The notes below the pieces were generated by a model. It searched no databases and was not told the origin of the DNA. It saw nothing but the letters and a program-made list of their open reading frames with translations. The translations under genes and the position numbers were made by a program. A stretch of DNA of 64,000 nt from Lysinibacillus sp. FJAT-14745 (GTDB lineage: Bacteria; Bacillota; Bacilli; Bacillales_A; Planococcaceae): contig NZ_LITM01000008.1 of NCBI RefSeq assembly GCF_001275675.1, positions 96,393-160,392 of the forward strand. Direction: 5' to 3'. Positions 1 through 9,486 of this stretch are shown here, piece after piece; position 1 is the stretch's first letter, and each line of letters begins with the position of its first letter.

Positions 1-1
1 T

Positions 2-151
2 CGCTTTTCTTCTATAGTAAAATGTAAAATTATTGAATTGATAGAAAATCAACCACAAGTTATGGTGATGAGCCAAATGAATTGTAATACTGGAATGTAC
101 ATCTACTATAGAGAAATTAATATAACAAAACGCCCTTTTCCGATTTTATAA
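2..151 (+). CDS. possible 3' end of an unrecognised gene (partial)
   Basis: A reading frame is open from the left edge of the window for 49 codons and stops at 149-151, inside the hairpin shared with the convergent pgcA terminator. The end of the peptide contains MVMSQMNCNTGMYIYYRE. I do not recognise it. In DNA this AT-rich an open frame of this length can occur by chance, so it may be nothing; sequence left of the window would decide. Confidence 0.22.
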   Translation, partial: RFSSIVKCKIIELIENQPQVMVMSQMNCNTGMYIYYREINITKRPFPIL

Positions 152-165
152 GGATAAGGGCGTTT
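124..165 (-). terminator. Rho-independent terminator of the pgi-pgcA unit
   Basis: Arms at 131-141 and 152-162 pair over 11 positions with one mismatch (CGCCCTT core), with a 10-nt loop. Read leftward the stem is followed by TTTTGTT. It lies 27 bp beyond the pgcA stop codon. Confidence 0.8.
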
Positions 166-191
166 ATTAATTGAATTATTAAACTGCTAAT

Positions 192-1889
192 CTATAAGAA
201 TACAGCTTGGAGTTGCTTTAATTTCTCTTTAGCTTCCTCCATTGTCTCTCCAACCACTCCAAAATAGAACTTACATTTTGGTTCTGTACCTGATGGGCGA
301 ATGGCTACCCAAGATGTATCCTCTAGAACGAATTTTAATACATTTTCCTTTGGCAATAAAATGGATTCTGTTGTACCATTATCTAAAATTGTAGATCCAG
401 TTAAATAATCCTCAAAACGTTTTACTTTAAGACCAGCTATAGAGTCAGGTACATTCTGTCGAATTTTACCTAATATCGACTTCATTTCATCTTGACCATT
501 CTTTCCTTCAAACACCTGTGATACTAAAGCCTCTTGGTAATAACCATACTGAAGATATAAATTTTGCAGTCCATCTAATAATGTCTGTCCATTCTTTGCA
601 TAGAAAGCAGCCATCTCCGCTACTTTTAACGCAACTTGTACAGCATCCTTATCACGGACAAAAGTTTCAATTAAGTAGCCATAGCTTTCTTCATAGCCAA
701 ATAAATAAGAAAAGGCACCCGTTTTTTCGTACTCAGCAATTTTTTCAGCGATATATTTGAAGCCTGTCAACGTATTCTCTGTTGTTACACCAAACTGTTT
801 GGCAATCATTGCTCCTAGTTCAGACGTGACAATAGTTTTTAACATTACTCCATTGTCTGGTAATGTACCTTTTGATTTTCTTGTTGACAGTAAATAATGT
901 AATAATAGTGCTCCCAGCTGATTTCCCGTTAATAGCTCATAGCCCTCACCATTCTTCACGGCCACACCTAAACGGTCAGCATCAGGATCTGTTGCCAATA
1001 ATAAATCTGCGCCTACTTTCTTCCCTAGTTCCATTGCTAATGCAAAAGCAGCAGGCTCCTCTGGATTCGGATAGGAAACCGTTGGGAAATTTCCATCTTG
1101 TACAGCTTGTTCGTTCACAATATGTATGTGCTGAAAACCAAAAGCCTGTAGTCCATCACTAACTGGTACTAAGCCAGCACCATGTAATGGCGTATAAACA
1201 AGCTTCATATCTAGAGCAATATCATCATTGTCCTTTAATGTTAAAAGATGATCTAAATATGCAGCATCCATATCACTTCCAAGCCAAGCTAAAATCTCAT
1301 TCTGCTCAAGTTGCTCAAGTTCAGATACCTTAATAGCAAATAGATCCTCGATATTTTCCATATGTTCTACGATGTCATTCGCAAATTGAGGTGTTAGTTG
1401 TGCACCGTCCTCACCATACACCTTAAAACCATTATACTGTTTAGGATTATGACTTGCCGTTATGACAACACCCGCATAGGCGTGTAACTCACGCACCGTA
1501 AACGATAACTGCGGTGTTGGTCTTGCTTCCTTATAAACATATGAACGAATACCATGAGTCCCTAATACACTTGCAGTCTCACAGGCAAATTCATAAGAGA
1601 AATGACGTGTATCATAAGCAATGACAACCCCTCGCTCTTTAGCGGCCTCGCCATTCGATTCAATATAGCGAGCAAGCCCTTCTACGACACGACGAATGGT
1701 ATAAACGTTCATACGGTTAGTTCCAGCACCTAAAACACCACGCATTCCACCAGTACCAAAGGATACGTATTGATAAAAGCGATCTTCTATTAAACTATTA
1801 TCCTTAGCAATAGATGCTAGTTCCTCTGCTAAATAATTTTGTAGATTCATCTCTATCCACTGATTATATAATTCACGAACATTAACCAT
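192..1889 (-). CDS. pgcA: phosphoglucomutase / phosphomannomutase PgcA
   Basis: Cytoplasmic alpha-phosphohexomutase that interconverts glucose-6-phosphate and glucose-1-phosphate (and the mannose equivalents), the branch point from glycolysis to UDP-glucose. All four hallmark loops of the family are visible: the phosphoserine loop TASHNP with Ser146, the metal loop DPDADR at residues 301-306, the sugar-binding GYEESYGY, and the phosphate-binding RPSGTEPK near the C-terminus. At 565 residues it has the length of Bacillus PgcA. Its ATG overlaps the pgi stop codon by one base (TAATG), so the two are translationally coupled. With pgi and galU at the end of the glycan cluster it supplies glucose-1-phosphate for nucleotide sugars. 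Confidence 0.95.
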   Translation of the reverse strand: MVNVRELYNQWIEMNLQNYLAEELASIAKDNSLIEDRFYQYVSFGTGGMRGVLGAGTNRMNVYTIRRVVEGLARYIESNGEAAKERGVVIAYDTRHFSYEFACETASVLGTHGIRSYVYKEARPTPQLSFTVRELHAYAGVVITASHNPKQYNGFKVYGEDGAQLTPQFANDIVEHMENIEDLFAIKVSELEQLEQNEILAWLGSDMDAAYLDHLLTLKDNDDIALDMKLVYTPLHGAGLVPVSDGLQAFGFQHIHIVNEQAVQDGNFPTVSYPNPEEPAAFALAMELGKKVGADLLLATDPDADRLGVAVKNGEGYELLTGNQLGALLLHYLLSTRKSKGTLPDNGVMLKTIVTSELGAMIAKQFGVTTENTLTGFKYIAEKIAEYEKTGAFSYLFGYEESYGYLIETFVRDKDAVQVALKVAEMAAFYAKNGQTLLDGLQNLYLQYGYYQEALVSQVFEGKNGQDEMKSILGKIRQNVPDSIAGLKVKRFEDYLTGSTILDNGTTESILLPKENVLKFVLEDTSWVAIRPSGTEPKCKFYFGVVGETMEEAKEKLKQLQAVFL

Positions 1890-3175
1890 TACTTTAACAC
1901 CTTCTCTTCTTTCAACAACTCTAGCATTTTACGTTTATACGCTTCAACTCCAGGCTGATCAAATGGATTAACCTCTAGCAAACAGGCACTCATCGCACAA
2001 GCCTTCATAAAGAAATAAATTAAATAACCTAAGTGATACGCATCAAGCTTCGGTAATTCAAGCTGAATAACAGGTACCTTTCCCTCAGCATGCGCAAGTG
2101 CTGTTCCCTGTTTAGAAATAGCATTAATCTCATTAAAGGTGCGAGCCGATAAATAATTTAATCCATCCTCATTTCGAACATCAAACGGTACAGCTAAATC
2201 TCCCTCAATTTCATGGAAGTGTAACAATGTCTCAAACATTACACGACTTCCCTCTTGAATAAACTGCCCAATCGCATGTAAATCTGTTGAGAAATTCACC
2301 GTTGAAGGATAGAGTCCCTTATGCTCCTTCCCTTCACTTTCACCAAATAACTGCTTCCACCATTCATGGAATTTATTTAAACCTGGCTCAAAGGAAGCGA
2401 GCAATTCAATTGTAAAACCTTTCTCATAAAGCATATGGCGCATGACCGCATATTTATATGCATCGTTATGCTCTAAATCTGAATCTGCTAACTCCGTAGC
2501 TGCATGTCGCGCACCGTCCATTAAAGCACGAATATTAACTCCCGCTACAGCTACCGGTAGTAAACCTACAGGCGTTAACACGGAATAACGCCCACCAATA
2601 TCATTTGGAATCACAAATTGGCGATAGCCAGCTTTATCAGCAATACCCTTCAATGTCCCTTTTTCAGCATCTGTAGTCACAATAATGCGCTCAATTGCCT
2701 TATCACCATAACGCTCTTCCATATATAAACGCATAACCCGAAATGCCAACGCAGGCTCCATCGTACCACCTGACTTTGAAATCACATTGACATACACTTG
2801 TTTTGTATCTAAATACTCGAGTAGTTCCTTAATATATGCACCGCTCATATTAAGACCAACGTAAACAACCTCAATACCACCATTTGCGAGACTAAAATAA
2901 GGCATTAAAGCCTCTTGAATCGCACGTGCTCCTAAAAATGATCCACCAACTCCGACAACGACAAGTACATCCGCACAAGCACGTACCTCACTCGCTACTC
3001 GTTCAATAGTATTAAGTAACGCCTCTTGATTTTGTAACGGAGAGTCCACCCACCCTGTTAATGGATAATATGGTAAAGCGTTATGAATCCTCTTTACGCG
3101 ATCTTTATATCGTAATATATCACTATCGTCTAATGAACAATTCAGCAATGTCGTTTTAACAACTTCTGTCAGCAC
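1889..3175 (-). CDS. pgi: glucose-6-phosphate isomerase
   Basis: Interconverts glucose-6-phosphate and fructose-6-phosphate. The sugar-phosphate-binding loops VVVGVGGSFLGARA and VISKSGGTMEPALAF and the signature GGRYSVLTPVGLLP are present, as is the conserved GESEGKEHKGLYPS segment. At 428 residues it is a little shorter than the roughly 450 of B. subtilis Pgi; the difference lies at the ends, not in the core. Translation starts at GTG (3173-3175), with a GAAGTGAGG ribosome-binding site 8 nt upstream. It overlaps pgcA by one base and forms a two-gene unit with it. A gap of 412 bp with a large hairpin separates it from galU, so it may have its own promoter. Confidence 0.94.
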   Translation of the reverse strand: MLTEVVKTTLLNCSLDDSDILRYKDRVKRIHNALPYYPLTGWVDSPLQNQEALLNTIERVASEVRACADVLVVVGVGGSFLGARAIQEALMPYFSLANGGIEVVYVGLNMSGAYIKELLEYLDTKQVYVNVISKSGGTMEPALAFRVMRLYMEERYGDKAIERIIVTTDAEKGTLKGIADKAGYRQFVIPNDIGGRYSVLTPVGLLPVAVAGVNIRALMDGARHAATELADSDLEHNDAYKYAVMRHMLYEKGFTIELLASFEPGLNKFHEWWKQLFGESEGKEHKGLYPSTVNFSTDLHAIGQFIQEGSRVMFETLLHFHEIEGDLAVPFDVRNEDGLNYLSARTFNEINAISKQGTALAHAEGKVPVIQLELPKLDAYHLGYLIYFFMKACAMSACLLEVNPFDQPGVEAYKRKMLELLKEEKVLK

Positions 3176-3350
3176 TATAGCATCCTCACTTCTTTAGGTA
3201 AAATTTGATATGTATATTATGACATATAGTATTTAGAATGAACAATTTCAATGTATGTTTCAATATTTAATGAATCTAAATAGATCCGTCTTGCACCTTA
3301 GAATATGTTTTTTTCGGTATTTGAATGACTTCTAAGGACTTCTACCGACA

Positions 3351-3396
3351 TTAAATTAGAAGGTATGTCCCTATTTGAGACATACCTTCTAATTTA
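3351..3396. repeat. 19-bp perfect inverted repeat between galU and pgi
   Basis: Arms 3351-3369 and 3378-3396 are perfect reverse complements (core GAAGGTATGTC) with an 8-nt loop. Neither side carries a run of T, so it is not a classical terminator, although it would form a very stable RNA hairpin in the galU-to-pgi direction. It is the only structured element in the 412-bp gap 3176-3587; I saw no gene in the rest of that gap. Confidence 0.75.
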
Positions 3397-3587
3397 AATT
3401 TATGTAATACGCCAAGCACTTTGAAGTATCCTGCATATGAGTAACAACTGCATTGTATTAATCGCTTTGTACAAAAAAGTTTGTGCATCTACAGTCTAAC
3501 GATACAAGGTGGTACAACAATTTCCTGAGTTATTTATTTCACCAATTCTTTGACAAACGATATCAATAAAGCCAACAACTAAAATAA

Positions 3588-4472
3588 TTATTCAGTTTCT
3601 CCACTCAATTGTTTAGCTTTTTGTAAAATTAACGATTTAACACCTTCGCTTAAATCGTCACGCTCTAACGCAAAATCAATTGTGGTTTCGATGAAGCCTA
3701 ATTGTTCCCCTACATCATATCGACGACCTTCAAATACATATGCAAAAACCTGTTGAATACCATTTAAAGATTCAATTGCATCAGTTAATTGAATTTCGCC
3801 ACCCTTCCCTTTCTTCTTCTCTTCTAAGAAACGGAAAATTTCAGGTGTTAATACATAACGTCCAATAATCGCGTAATTCGAAGGTGCGTCCTCTAAAGTA
3901 GGTTTTTCAATAAATTGTGTAACTTGTAATAAACGACCGTCAGTATTGACAGGATCAATAATACCATAACGATGGACATCCTTATCTGGCACTTCTTGAA
4001 CACCAATCACACTTGAAGAGGTTTTTTCATATTGATCCATTAATTGTTTTAAGCAAGGTTCTTTACTTTTAACAACATCATCGCCAAGTAACACTGCAAA
4101 CGGCTCATCACCAATAAATTTACGAGCACACCAAATTGCATGTCCTAGTCCAAGTGGCTCCTTTTGACGGATGTAATGGATTTCCACCTCAGCAGATTCC
4201 TGAATCTTTTCAAGCATATCAAATTTACCTGTTTCTATTAAGTTCGTCTCCAGTTCAAATGAATTATCAAAATGATCCTCAATTGCACGTTTCCCTTTAC
4301 CTGTAACAATAATAATATCTTCTATACCAGAGGCAATGGCTTCTTCTACTATATATTGAATTGTTGGCTTATCCACAATTGGTAGCATTTCTTTGGGCAT
4401 TGCTTTTGTTGCAGGAAGGAAACGAGTGCCTAGCCCTGCTGCTGGAATAATAGCTTTTCGGATTTTTTTCAT
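3588..4472 (-). CDS. galU: UTP--glucose-1-phosphate uridylyltransferase
   Basis: Makes UDP-glucose from UTP and glucose-1-phosphate. The N-terminal nucleotide-binding loop [19 protein letters not shown], the VDKP motif and the [10 protein letters not shown] and VLLGDD segments are those of the bacterial GalU/GtaB family, and 294 residues is the family length. The ATG at 4470-4472 follows a GAGG about 13 nt away. It lies 23 bp after the phosphoglycosyl transferase gene, so it is probably the last gene of the glycan operon, and it uses the product of PgcA encoded just beyond it. Confidence 0.95.
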   Translation of the reverse strand: MKKIRKAIIPAAGLGTRFLPATKAMPKEMLPIVDKPTIQYIVEEAIASGIEDIIIVTGKGKRAIEDHFDNSFELETNLIETGKFDMLEKIQESAEVEIHYIRQKEPLGLGHAIWCARKFIGDEPFAVLLGDDVVKSKEPCLKQLMDQYEKTSSSVIGVQEVPDKDVHRYGIIDPVNTDGRLLQVTQFIEKPTLEDAPSNYAIIGRYVLTPEIFRFLEEKKKGKGGEIQLTDAIESLNGIQQVFAYVFEGRRYDVGEQLGFIETTIDFALERDDLSEGVKSLILQKAKQLSGETE

Positions 4473-4495
4473 AATTTAAGTTTGACCTCTTATCT

Positions 4496-5059
4496 CTATT
4501 TCATCTTAATTCCTTCAGTTTTTAACACACTGAAGAATGTCATCCAGATTATTTTTATGTCTAGCATTACACTCTTATTATCAACATAGTATTGATCGTA
4601 ATCAACTTTTTCCTTATCGGAAATAAAATCACGTCCCATCACCTGTGCATAGCCAGTTAAACCTGGCCTAACAGAGTTAACATTCACATTATTGCGCATT
4701 TCGATTAACTCGTATTGATTATATAAAGCAGGTCGTGGTCCAACTATAGACATATCGCCTTTAATAATATTTAAAAGTTGTGGAAGCTCATCTATGCTAG
4801 TTTTTCTAATAAATTTTCCGACAGGTGTAATATAACTAGTCGGGTCACCTAGATCTTCTGTTGAAACATCTGGAGTTTCTATGAACATTGATCGAAACTT
4901 ATAAATTTCAAAATGTGTGCCATTTTTACCAACACGCTTTTGTGTAAATAATATTGGTCCTTTTGAAGTAATTTTAATGGCAATGCTAACAAAAACCATA
5001 GGAACAGCAAGAATAATTATTGCTATTAAGCTTAAAATAATATCTAATAATCGTTTCAT
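4496..5059 (-). CDS. undecaprenyl-phosphate phosphoglycosyl transferase (bacterial sugar transferase family)
   Basis: Monotopic membrane phosphoglycosyl transferase that starts a lipid-linked glycan by moving a sugar-1-phosphate from a nucleotide sugar to undecaprenyl phosphate. The 187-residue protein is the short, catalytic-core-only form: one N-terminal hydrophobic segment (about 5-28), then KRVGKNGTHFEIYKFRSM, DELPQLLNIIKGDMSIVGPRP-type motif, and VRPGLTGYAQVMGRD. The ATG overlaps the stop of the upstream reductase gene by one base. Pairing of such an enzyme with a small SDR reductase and a 4,6-dehydratase elsewhere in the cluster resembles QuiNAc/FucNAc-initiating systems; the actual sugar is inferred, not shown. 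Confidence 0.88.
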   Translation of the reverse strand: MKRLLDIILSLIAIIILAVPMVFVSIAIKITSKGPILFTQKRVGKNGTHFEIYKFRSMFIETPDVSTEDLGDPTSYITPVGKFIRKTSIDELPQLLNIIKGDMSIVGPRPALYNQYELIEMRNNVNVNSVRPGLTGYAQVMGRDFISDKEKVDYDQYYVDNKSVMLDIKIIWMTFFSVLKTEGIKMK

Positions 5060-5910
5060 TATTCCCTCTCAGTTATGGCAATTGCTTGCTCAAGATTAAA
5101 CTTTTGATAAGAATTATCTTTATATAATGATAACTCTCTCTCATAATATAAATCTCCATATACTTTCTTATAGATCTTCTTATTCCCTATCAGCAACTTT
5201 AATATTTTTCCTACTAGTTTATTAAAATGAATAGACTTACCATACACTTTCGAAATTTCTCGTACCATTGAACTTGTATTTATATATTGTGGATCTTGTG
5301 GATGAAAAGTACCCGACTCTTTATTTTGAATTAACTGGAATATAAATTCATTTAAATTATTTATAAAAAGCATACTCCGTTTATTTTCTACTTTAGGGAA
5401 AATAAACGTTTTTCGACTTAATTTACTTAATAGTGAATAATTACCTGGACACTTAGGACCATATATCATTGGCGGTCGTACAATGCAAACTTTAAAATGT
5501 TCATCTTGTAATTCTAGTAATTTCTTTTCTGCAACTAACTTACTTTTTCCATAAAACGTTACAGGATTCGTCTTCGTTTGATAATTTATCTCTCCTTGTA
5601 CATCACCATACACAGCCATTGTACTAAAAAAAATAAATTGCTTAACTCCTGTAGACTTTGCTTTCATTGCCAATTGATGAGTTAATTCAGTGTTTACTTG
5701 ATAGTAAAGCTCCTCACTATTCGGTGTTTCTTTTTTATGGACAAGTGCGGCTAAGTGAATTAGAACATCAATCTCTTCTAAATTCAAATTATTTATCGCT
5801 CTATTTTGAACCGACTTTTGAAAAAGAGAACTGTCTATCAATTTTGAAGTTAAGTATGCTGACAAACTTTTAGCAATATAACCCGTTTCTCCTGTGACTA
5901 AAATATTCAT
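5059..5910 (-). CDS. NAD-dependent epimerase/dehydratase-type SDR, probable UDP-sugar 4-reductase or epimerase
   Basis: Extended short-chain dehydrogenase acting on a nucleotide sugar. Visible are the dinucleotide-binding start MNILVTGETGYIAKS (third Gly of GxxGxxG replaced by Ala13), the catalytic Ser96 in FFSTMAVYG and the YxxxK pair Tyr120/Lys124. At 283 residues it is shorter than GalE (about 330), as are WbpV/WreQ-like 4-reductases. It overlaps the phosphoglycosyl transferase gene by one base, and GT2 lies 11 bp upstream. I infer that it reduces the 4-keto sugar made by the dehydratase at 16.2-18.0 kb; an epimerase role is the alternative. Confidence 0.75.
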   Translation of the reverse strand: MNILVTGETGYIAKSLSAYLTSKLIDSSLFQKSVQNRAINNLNLEEIDVLIHLAALVHKKETPNSEELYYQVNTELTHQLAMKAKSTGVKQFIFFSTMAVYGDVQGEINYQTKTNPVTFYGKSKLVAEKKLLELQDEHFKVCIVRPPMIYGPKCPGNYSLLSKLSRKTFIFPKVENKRSMLFINNLNEFIFQLIQNKESGTFHPQDPQYINTSSMVREISKVYGKSIHFNKLVGKILKLLIGNKKIYKKVYGDLYYERELSLYKDNSYQKFNLEQAIAITERE

Positions 5911-5921
5911 CCTTTCACCTT

Positions 5922-6674
5922 CTAAAGATAGTGCTTCTTAACAGCATTCAACGCATAATTAACAAAATACCAAGAAGCTTTCAATCTATTAATATTTTCA
6001 GACTTTCTATATACAATCCACATCTTCTTCGCTACCTTGAGCTTATTACTTGAAGCAGAGTTTCCTACAATCCGATAGCTTGCCAAGACTTCTTGAAAGC
6101 AATACGCTTTATTATTATTTCTTAATATTTTTAACCATAAAGCAGTATCCTCAGGTTGCAAATTGGGCATTGTTGGCTTACCAAGTTGCTCAATATTTAG
6201 CATAACAGTTAAACAACCAATCGTTGTGTTTTTTAACAAACTTTTATAATCGATGACACTAGGACACGTTACAGTTTTATTAAGAGAATTACCCTTCTCA
6301 TCAATCATTTTATAATTAGTGAAGGAAAAGACATAATTATTACTTTCCATAAACTTCACTTGTGCTTCAAGCTTATGTTGATCCCATAAATCATCACTAT
6401 CTAGAAAGGCTAAGTACTTCCCATTTGAAGCTTGAATTCCAAAATTCCTAGCAGTAGCAGCTCCACTATTTTTCTCTAACTGATATATTTTGATTCGCTC
6501 ATCTTTTTTACTAAAGGCAGTAATCATTTCCCAACTATTATCCTTTGAGCAATCGTCCACAATTATCAACTCAAAATGAGGATAGGTTTGATTTAAAACC
6601 GAATTAATCGTATCCTCAATAAAGCGTGAACTATTAAAAGAAGGCGTAATAATAGAAACTAAAGGATGATTCAT
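5922..6674 (-). CDS. family 2 glycosyltransferase (EpsE/WcaA-like)
   Basis: GT-A-fold glycosyltransferase that adds a sugar to the growing lipid-linked glycan on the cytoplasmic side. It has the N-terminal VSIITPSFNSSRFIEDTI and the nucleotide-binding LIIVDDCSKDNS, then the metal-binding DSDDLWD near residue 95. There is no transmembrane segment. Its ATG overlaps the GT4 stop codon (ATGA, 4 bp), with AAGGTGA as ribosome-binding site. Donor and acceptor cannot be read from the sequence. Confidence 0.88.
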   Translation of the reverse strand: MNHPLVSIITPSFNSSRFIEDTINSVLNQTYPHFELIIVDDCSKDNSWEMITAFSKKDERIKIYQLEKNSGAATARNFGIQASNGKYLAFLDSDDLWDQHKLEAQVKFMESNNYVFSFTNYKMIDEKGNSLNKTVTCPSVIDYKSLLKNTTIGCLTVMLNIEQLGKPTMPNLQPEDTALWLKILRNNNKAYCFQEVLASYRIVGNSASSNKLKVAKKMWIVYRKSENINRLKASWYFVNYALNAVKKHYL

Positions 6675-7819
6675 ATTGTGTCACCTTTTTTCGTAATAGA
6701 TTTATAAATTTCTATTAATTTTCTTTTAGAGGTATCCCAGCTAAACGCTGGATAAATAGATTTTGCATTATTTCCTTTTAATATTAACTCTTCTTTACTA
6801 ATAGATTTAATCACTTTGTTTAAGTTATACTCATCAAATCTCGTAATATATCCTATATCATACTTTTCAACGAATAAATCAATAGAAGTATTTTCAGCTA
6901 CAATACAAGATTTTCCTAAGTATAATGCTTCATATAATTTATTAGGAGAAGCGATTTGATTATGCTGATAGCTTGGGTCATACACCATATAAATAACATC
7001 CATTTGGCTGGCTACAGATAAAATTTGTTCTAATTGTAGATAACCTAAGTAATGAATATTATCATAAGTATCTGCATACTCTACTATTTCTCCCTGTAAT
7101 TCACCTTTACCAGCAAACCATAAAGAAACATTTTTTTGCTTTAATAATAATTCAATGCCTCTATCTTTACTAAGTGCACCATAATAAAAAATATTTAACT
7201 TGTCATCATTTACTTTCACTTCATAGTCCACTGTTTGTTGAGGTGGATCAATACTATTGTTAATAATTACTGTTTTATTTTGAAACTCTATTGGAATATT
7301 GAGAAGACGGTTTTCGTCAGGGATTATTACTACATTTGCATGCTTCATTATTCGTTCACTTAAATTTTTAATCATTGATCGAATAAACTTAGGAATAGGA
7401 CTATGAAATGTCTCAACAAAATCAGCAATATCATAAATGACTTCAAACTTTAATTTTGGATTTAATACCTTAGCTATATAAACCGGCAACGCTAAATCGA
7501 AATCAATAGCATGCACAACCTTATATTGATGACCATTTTTAAAAAGAAATAGTATCACTTTTATAATAAATAGAATTTTGTTGAAAACTGTAATGATACC
7601 TTTTCCATACGGTGTATTTCCACAATAAATTGAGTGAACAGTAATTCCTTCTAAACGAAAGCTCTCCGTTGCATTTTGAATAATCTCAGCATTTTCTCCA
7701 CGGTTCCAGTTTAATATATCTACATCATAGCCTGCTTCCTTTAAAGCCCTAGCAGCACGGGGCAAGCGATTTGCTATAAATGCACTGTTTTGTGCAAGTA
7801 GAATTTTGTTTTGTGTCAT
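6671..7819 (-). CDS. family 4-like glycosyltransferase
   Basis: GT-B-fold glycosyltransferase of 382 residues. The C-terminal half contains a typical GT4 donor site: NIFYYGALSKDRGIELLL, then IASPNKLYEALYLGKSCIVAE, in which the glutamate of the EALYLGK part corresponds to the conserved E of the EX7E motif. The N-terminal half has the acceptor-type fold (AARALKEAGYDVDILNW). The start has a GGAG 8 nt upstream. It is translationally coupled to the downstream GT2 gene. The substrate is unknown. Confidence 0.85.
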   Translation of the reverse strand: MTQNKILLAQNSAFIANRLPRAARALKEAGYDVDILNWNRGENAEIIQNATESFRLEGITVHSIYCGNTPYGKGIITVFNKILFIIKVILFLFKNGHQYKVVHAIDFDLALPVYIAKVLNPKLKFEVIYDIADFVETFHSPIPKFIRSMIKNLSERIMKHANVVIIPDENRLLNIPIEFQNKTVIINNSIDPPQQTVDYEVKVNDDKLNIFYYGALSKDRGIELLLKQKNVSLWFAGKGELQGEIVEYADTYDNIHYLGYLQLEQILSVASQMDVIYMVYDPSYQHNQIASPNKLYEALYLGKSCIVAENTSIDLFVEKYDIGYITRFDEYNLNKVIKSISKEELILKGNNAKSIYPAFSWDTSKRKLIEIYKSITKKGDTI

Positions 7820-7877
7820 TGTTATATCTCCAACATTAGATTAAAACACATGAGATTTATACATGCTTAATCACAAT

Positions 7878-7982
7878 TTATTTCTTTAATGCAAAAAATT
7901 TAACCATTAAAAATGTAACAGGCACTCCGAGTGCATCCGATATTGCGTAAACTTTATTTCTTTCAGATGGAAATAATGAATA
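7878..7982 (-). pseudogene. short unrecognised coding remnant
   Basis: Read leftward, a frame bounded by stop codons at both ends (TAG at 7983-7985, TAA at 7878-7880) encodes 34 residues that include NKVYAISDALGVPVTFLMVKF. This looks like protein sequence, with some similarity to the end of an XRE-type helix-turn-helix (ISDALGVPVTFL), but it has neither start codon nor ribosome-binding site. It lies in the 324-bp gap 7820-8143, which otherwise holds no feature I can name. A decayed gene end is my reading; chance is possible. Confidence 0.3.
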
Positions 7983-8143
7983 CTAGTATCCTTACAAACT
8001 GGATTAAAAATCAATATATTCCCTTTAATACTTTTATGTAATATAACCCATAAAAAAGCAAGTACTAAATTTTTTTCTGAAAAACTAACACTAAATTAAA
8101 TTACCGACATTTCTTGTCCCATTCTCCAGTTATTTTCCTTCTT

Positions 8144-9358
8144 TCACCTTTTCAACGTATGAATAATCTCTTGTGCTTTTTCGTTCCACGTATTCATTAT
8201 CGCTTCTTCCCTAAGTAATTTTAAGTACTTCTGATCATCTTCTAATAGTAACGCTTGATCAATTTGTCCAATAAATTCTTCATGTTCTTTAGCGATTAAT
8301 ACTGAACTATATTTCCTACATTCTTTCATATTTGTCGTAACAATTGGTTTTCCCATGGCCATATATTCAAATAATTTTACAGGTGACGTAGATTCTGTTA
8401 CCTCATTGATTTTGAATGGTATTGTTGATACATCAAACCACTTAGAATAATCAGGTAAAATAGAGTAATCTATAGGACCTATAACAGTAATATTAGGTAC
8501 TTTATCCAAATTATATTTAACTATACTTTTGTCATAATCCCAACCGATTAATAAGATTTCGTAATCTGGACGCTCAACTGCTAATTTTAATACTAGCTCA
8601 TAATCAAACCACGATGCAAAAGCACCGAAATATCCAATAATCGGCCTCTTTTTCTCTACTAATTTTCTGATTTCTTTAGGAATATCATTATTTTTATTTT
8701 TATTAAAATGATTAAAATCTACACCATTTGTTACTAGTTTATAATTTTTGCTTCTATTAGATTCAACATCTGATAATAATTTATCTGCTGAAGCTATTAC
8801 TACACAATTAGTGTCATCTTTTAATAATTTTTGATGATTTTTAAAAACATATTCAGGTATTTCTCCAGTAATGTCTTTATGTAGTTCATCTATATATTCA
8901 TATAAAATCACATCATTATTTTTTATTGCTTTCTCATATATTTCACCAATATCTCTCATATCAGTTGAGTATAAATGAATAATTTTTTTATTCGGCAAAC
9001 CCAATAAAATATCCTGTTGGTTTGTCAAATAGCAAGAATTTGCTATTTTTCTAAAACCATTCAAGTTGTCTTTAACAGGATTATTTGTACAGTAGAAATA
9101 AAGATAATTCGAATTAGCTAAATTTAAGGCTACATGATGCGGTCTTTGATATAGGGGTAAATTCCATGGAACTGGAGCTAAATACACTATAATTTCTTTA
9201 TCTGAGTGTTCATTCAAAATAGTTTCTAATTGTTTTTGATTTTCTTTTTTACTTAATTGTCTTTTTACTTTATAAATCGCTGTTCCAATAACCTTATTTA
9301 TTAATCCTTTAAATCCATGGTACTTAATATACCTAGCAATTTTATGAGTTAATTTCAT
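8144..9358 (-). CDS. TuaH-like glycosyltransferase
   Basis: GT-B-type glycosyltransferase of 404 residues. After a basic N-terminal region (about 1-50) comes IVYLAPVPWNLPLYQRPHHVA, whose W...QRP element is typical of TuaH-like enzymes of teichuronic acid and capsule clusters; the C-terminal domain has IGYFGAFASWFDYEL and SPVKLFEYMAMGKPIVTT, a GT4-like donor site. The central module of the giant protein at 9.7-14.0 kb is clearly related to it (AVHWEPMQRPQQFL; SPVKYFEYRALSLPVVTT), so the two arose by duplication. A GGAGG lies about 9 nt before the ATG. A 314-bp gap with a hairpin and a dispersed element lies upstream, so it may be expressed apart from the upstream genes. Confidence 0.82.
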   Translation of the reverse strand: MKLTHKIARYIKYHGFKGLINKVIGTAIYKVKRQLSKKENQKQLETILNEHSDKEIIVYLAPVPWNLPLYQRPHHVALNLANSNYLYFYCTNNPVKDNLNGFRKIANSCYLTNQQDILLGLPNKKIIHLYSTDMRDIGEIYEKAIKNNDVILYEYIDELHKDITGEIPEYVFKNHQKLLKDDTNCVVIASADKLLSDVESNRSKNYKLVTNGVDFNHFNKNKNNDIPKEIRKLVEKKRPIIGYFGAFASWFDYELVLKLAVERPDYEILLIGWDYDKSIVKYNLDKVPNITVIGPIDYSILPDYSKWFDVSTIPFKINEVTESTSPVKLFEYMAMGKPIVTTNMKECRKYSSVLIAKEHEEFIGQIDQALLLEDDQKYLKLLREEAIMNTWNEKAQEIIHTLKR

Positions 9359-9405
9359 AAGCTAGTTACCTCCAAATATTCCATGATGATACTTATATAA
9401 ATTAA

Positions 9406-9448
9406 ATATCCTCCTAATTTCTATAGAACTATTAGAAATCAGGAGGAG
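9406..9448 (-). terminator. hairpin, possible terminator after the giant glycosyltransferase gene
   Basis: CCTCCTAATTTCTA and TAGAAATCAGGAGG pair over 14 bp with one mismatch. The leftward continuation is AT-rich (ATATTTAATTT) without an uninterrupted T run, so the terminator is weak or acts as an RNA stabiliser. Confidence 0.4.
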
Positions 9449-9486
9449 TTCTTTTGCTGGTTTGTTCTTAAGTAACATGAAAGCAA

